A stretch of DNA of 12,502 nucleotides. It comes from Prevotella sp. UBA4339 (GTDB lineage Bacteria > Bacteroidota > Bacteroidia > Bacteroidales > Bacteroidaceae). Positions 12,322 to 12,502 of this stretch are shown piece after piece. The stretch covers positions 1-12,502 of the forward strand of contig DGTJ01000041.1 of assembly GCA_002393725.1 (NCBI GenBank), written 5' to 3'. Made by a program: the position numbers and the translations under genes. Under the pieces are notes generated by a model that was not told the origin of the DNA, ran no database searches, and saw only the letters and a list, made by a program, of their open reading frames with translations. Each line of letters begins with the position of its first letter. Within the stretch, counting starts at the first letter, position 1.

Positions 12322-12502
12322 ATGGTTTACAAATACGACTTTCTCGTTATTGGTGCCGGCGTTGCCGGAATGAGCTATGCACTTAAGGTTGCCCGTGCCA
12401 AGAAAGGCAGGGTGTGCATGATATGCAAGACCTCGCTTGACGAGGCCAATACCTCGTTCGCACAGGGTGGTGTGGCGAGCGTTACCAACCTCAAGGTAGA
12501 CA
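12322..12502 (+). CDS. nadB: L-aspartate oxidase, 5' part (C-terminus beyond window edge)
   Basis: Oxidises L-aspartate to iminoaspartate with FAD, the first step of NAD synthesis from aspartate; cytoplasmic. Sixty codons are visible. The protein starts with an FAD-binding Rossmann segment, FLVIGAGVAGMSYALKVA (residues 7-24), with the Gly-x-Gly-x-x-Gly motif at 11-16. NTSFAQGGVA at 43-52 follows; the AQGG stretch after an Asn/Ser/Thr run is diagnostic of NadB and its succinate dehydrogenase flavoprotein relatives. The start at 12322 lies 22 nt after a TATCTTTG -7 box. NadB rather than SdhA/FrdA is chosen for the short N-terminus and the sequence before AQGG. nadA/nadC would be expected downstream but are outside the window. 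Confidence 0.88.
   Translation, partial: MVYKYDFLVIGAGVAGMSYALKVARAKKGRVCMICKTSLDEANTSFAQGGVASVTNLKVD

Overview
The window looks like a Bacteroidetes chromosome, most likely a Prevotella-like member of the Bacteroidales. Three things point there: several genes are preceded by the TAnnTTTG -7 element typical of the phylum, with start codons only about 15-30 nt downstream and no clear Shine-Dalgarno sequence; zapA sits directly upstream of rny; and the gene families are ordinary Bacteroidales housekeeping genes. No tRNA, rRNA, CRISPR array or phage gene was seen.

Layout. 1-634 (-): 5' part of rfbA (dTDP-glucose synthesis), divergent from an unrecognised 208-aa gene (712-1338, +) across a 12-bp perfect inverted repeat that carries both -7 boxes. 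1461-3647 (+): a compact operon of a small coiled-coil protein, zapA (Z-ring factor) and rny (membrane RNase Y), ending in a strong hairpin terminator. About 3714-5583 (+): a group II intron with a reverse transcriptase/maturase ORF and clear domains V and VI. 5575-8625 (-): a 1016-aa FAD/Fe-S dehydrogenase of the D-lactate/2-hydroxyglutarate type, divergent from a lactate permease (8805-10409, +). 10504-10908 (+): a small exported FMN-binding protein, convergent with dacB (10948-12231, -) across a second hairpin terminator. 12322-end (+): 5' part of nadB.

How it works together. The dehydrogenase and permease look like a lactate uptake and oxidation pair. The coiled-coil/zapA/rny operon joins cell division with RNA turnover. 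The remaining genes are independent envelope and cofactor genes.

Most notable points. (1) The intron lies antisense in the extreme 3' end of the dehydrogenase gene. The present last two codons and stop come from the intron, and removing the intron in silico restores ten different codons and a TAA abutting the rny terminator. (2) The maturase stops at a TGA where a tryptophan is expected, and 33 codons of recognisable C-terminal tail follow in frame. (3) Tandem seven-base repeats occur at four places, one of them inside the dehydrogenase coding sequence, where a change in copy number would shift the frame. No wholly new multi-gene system was recognised.
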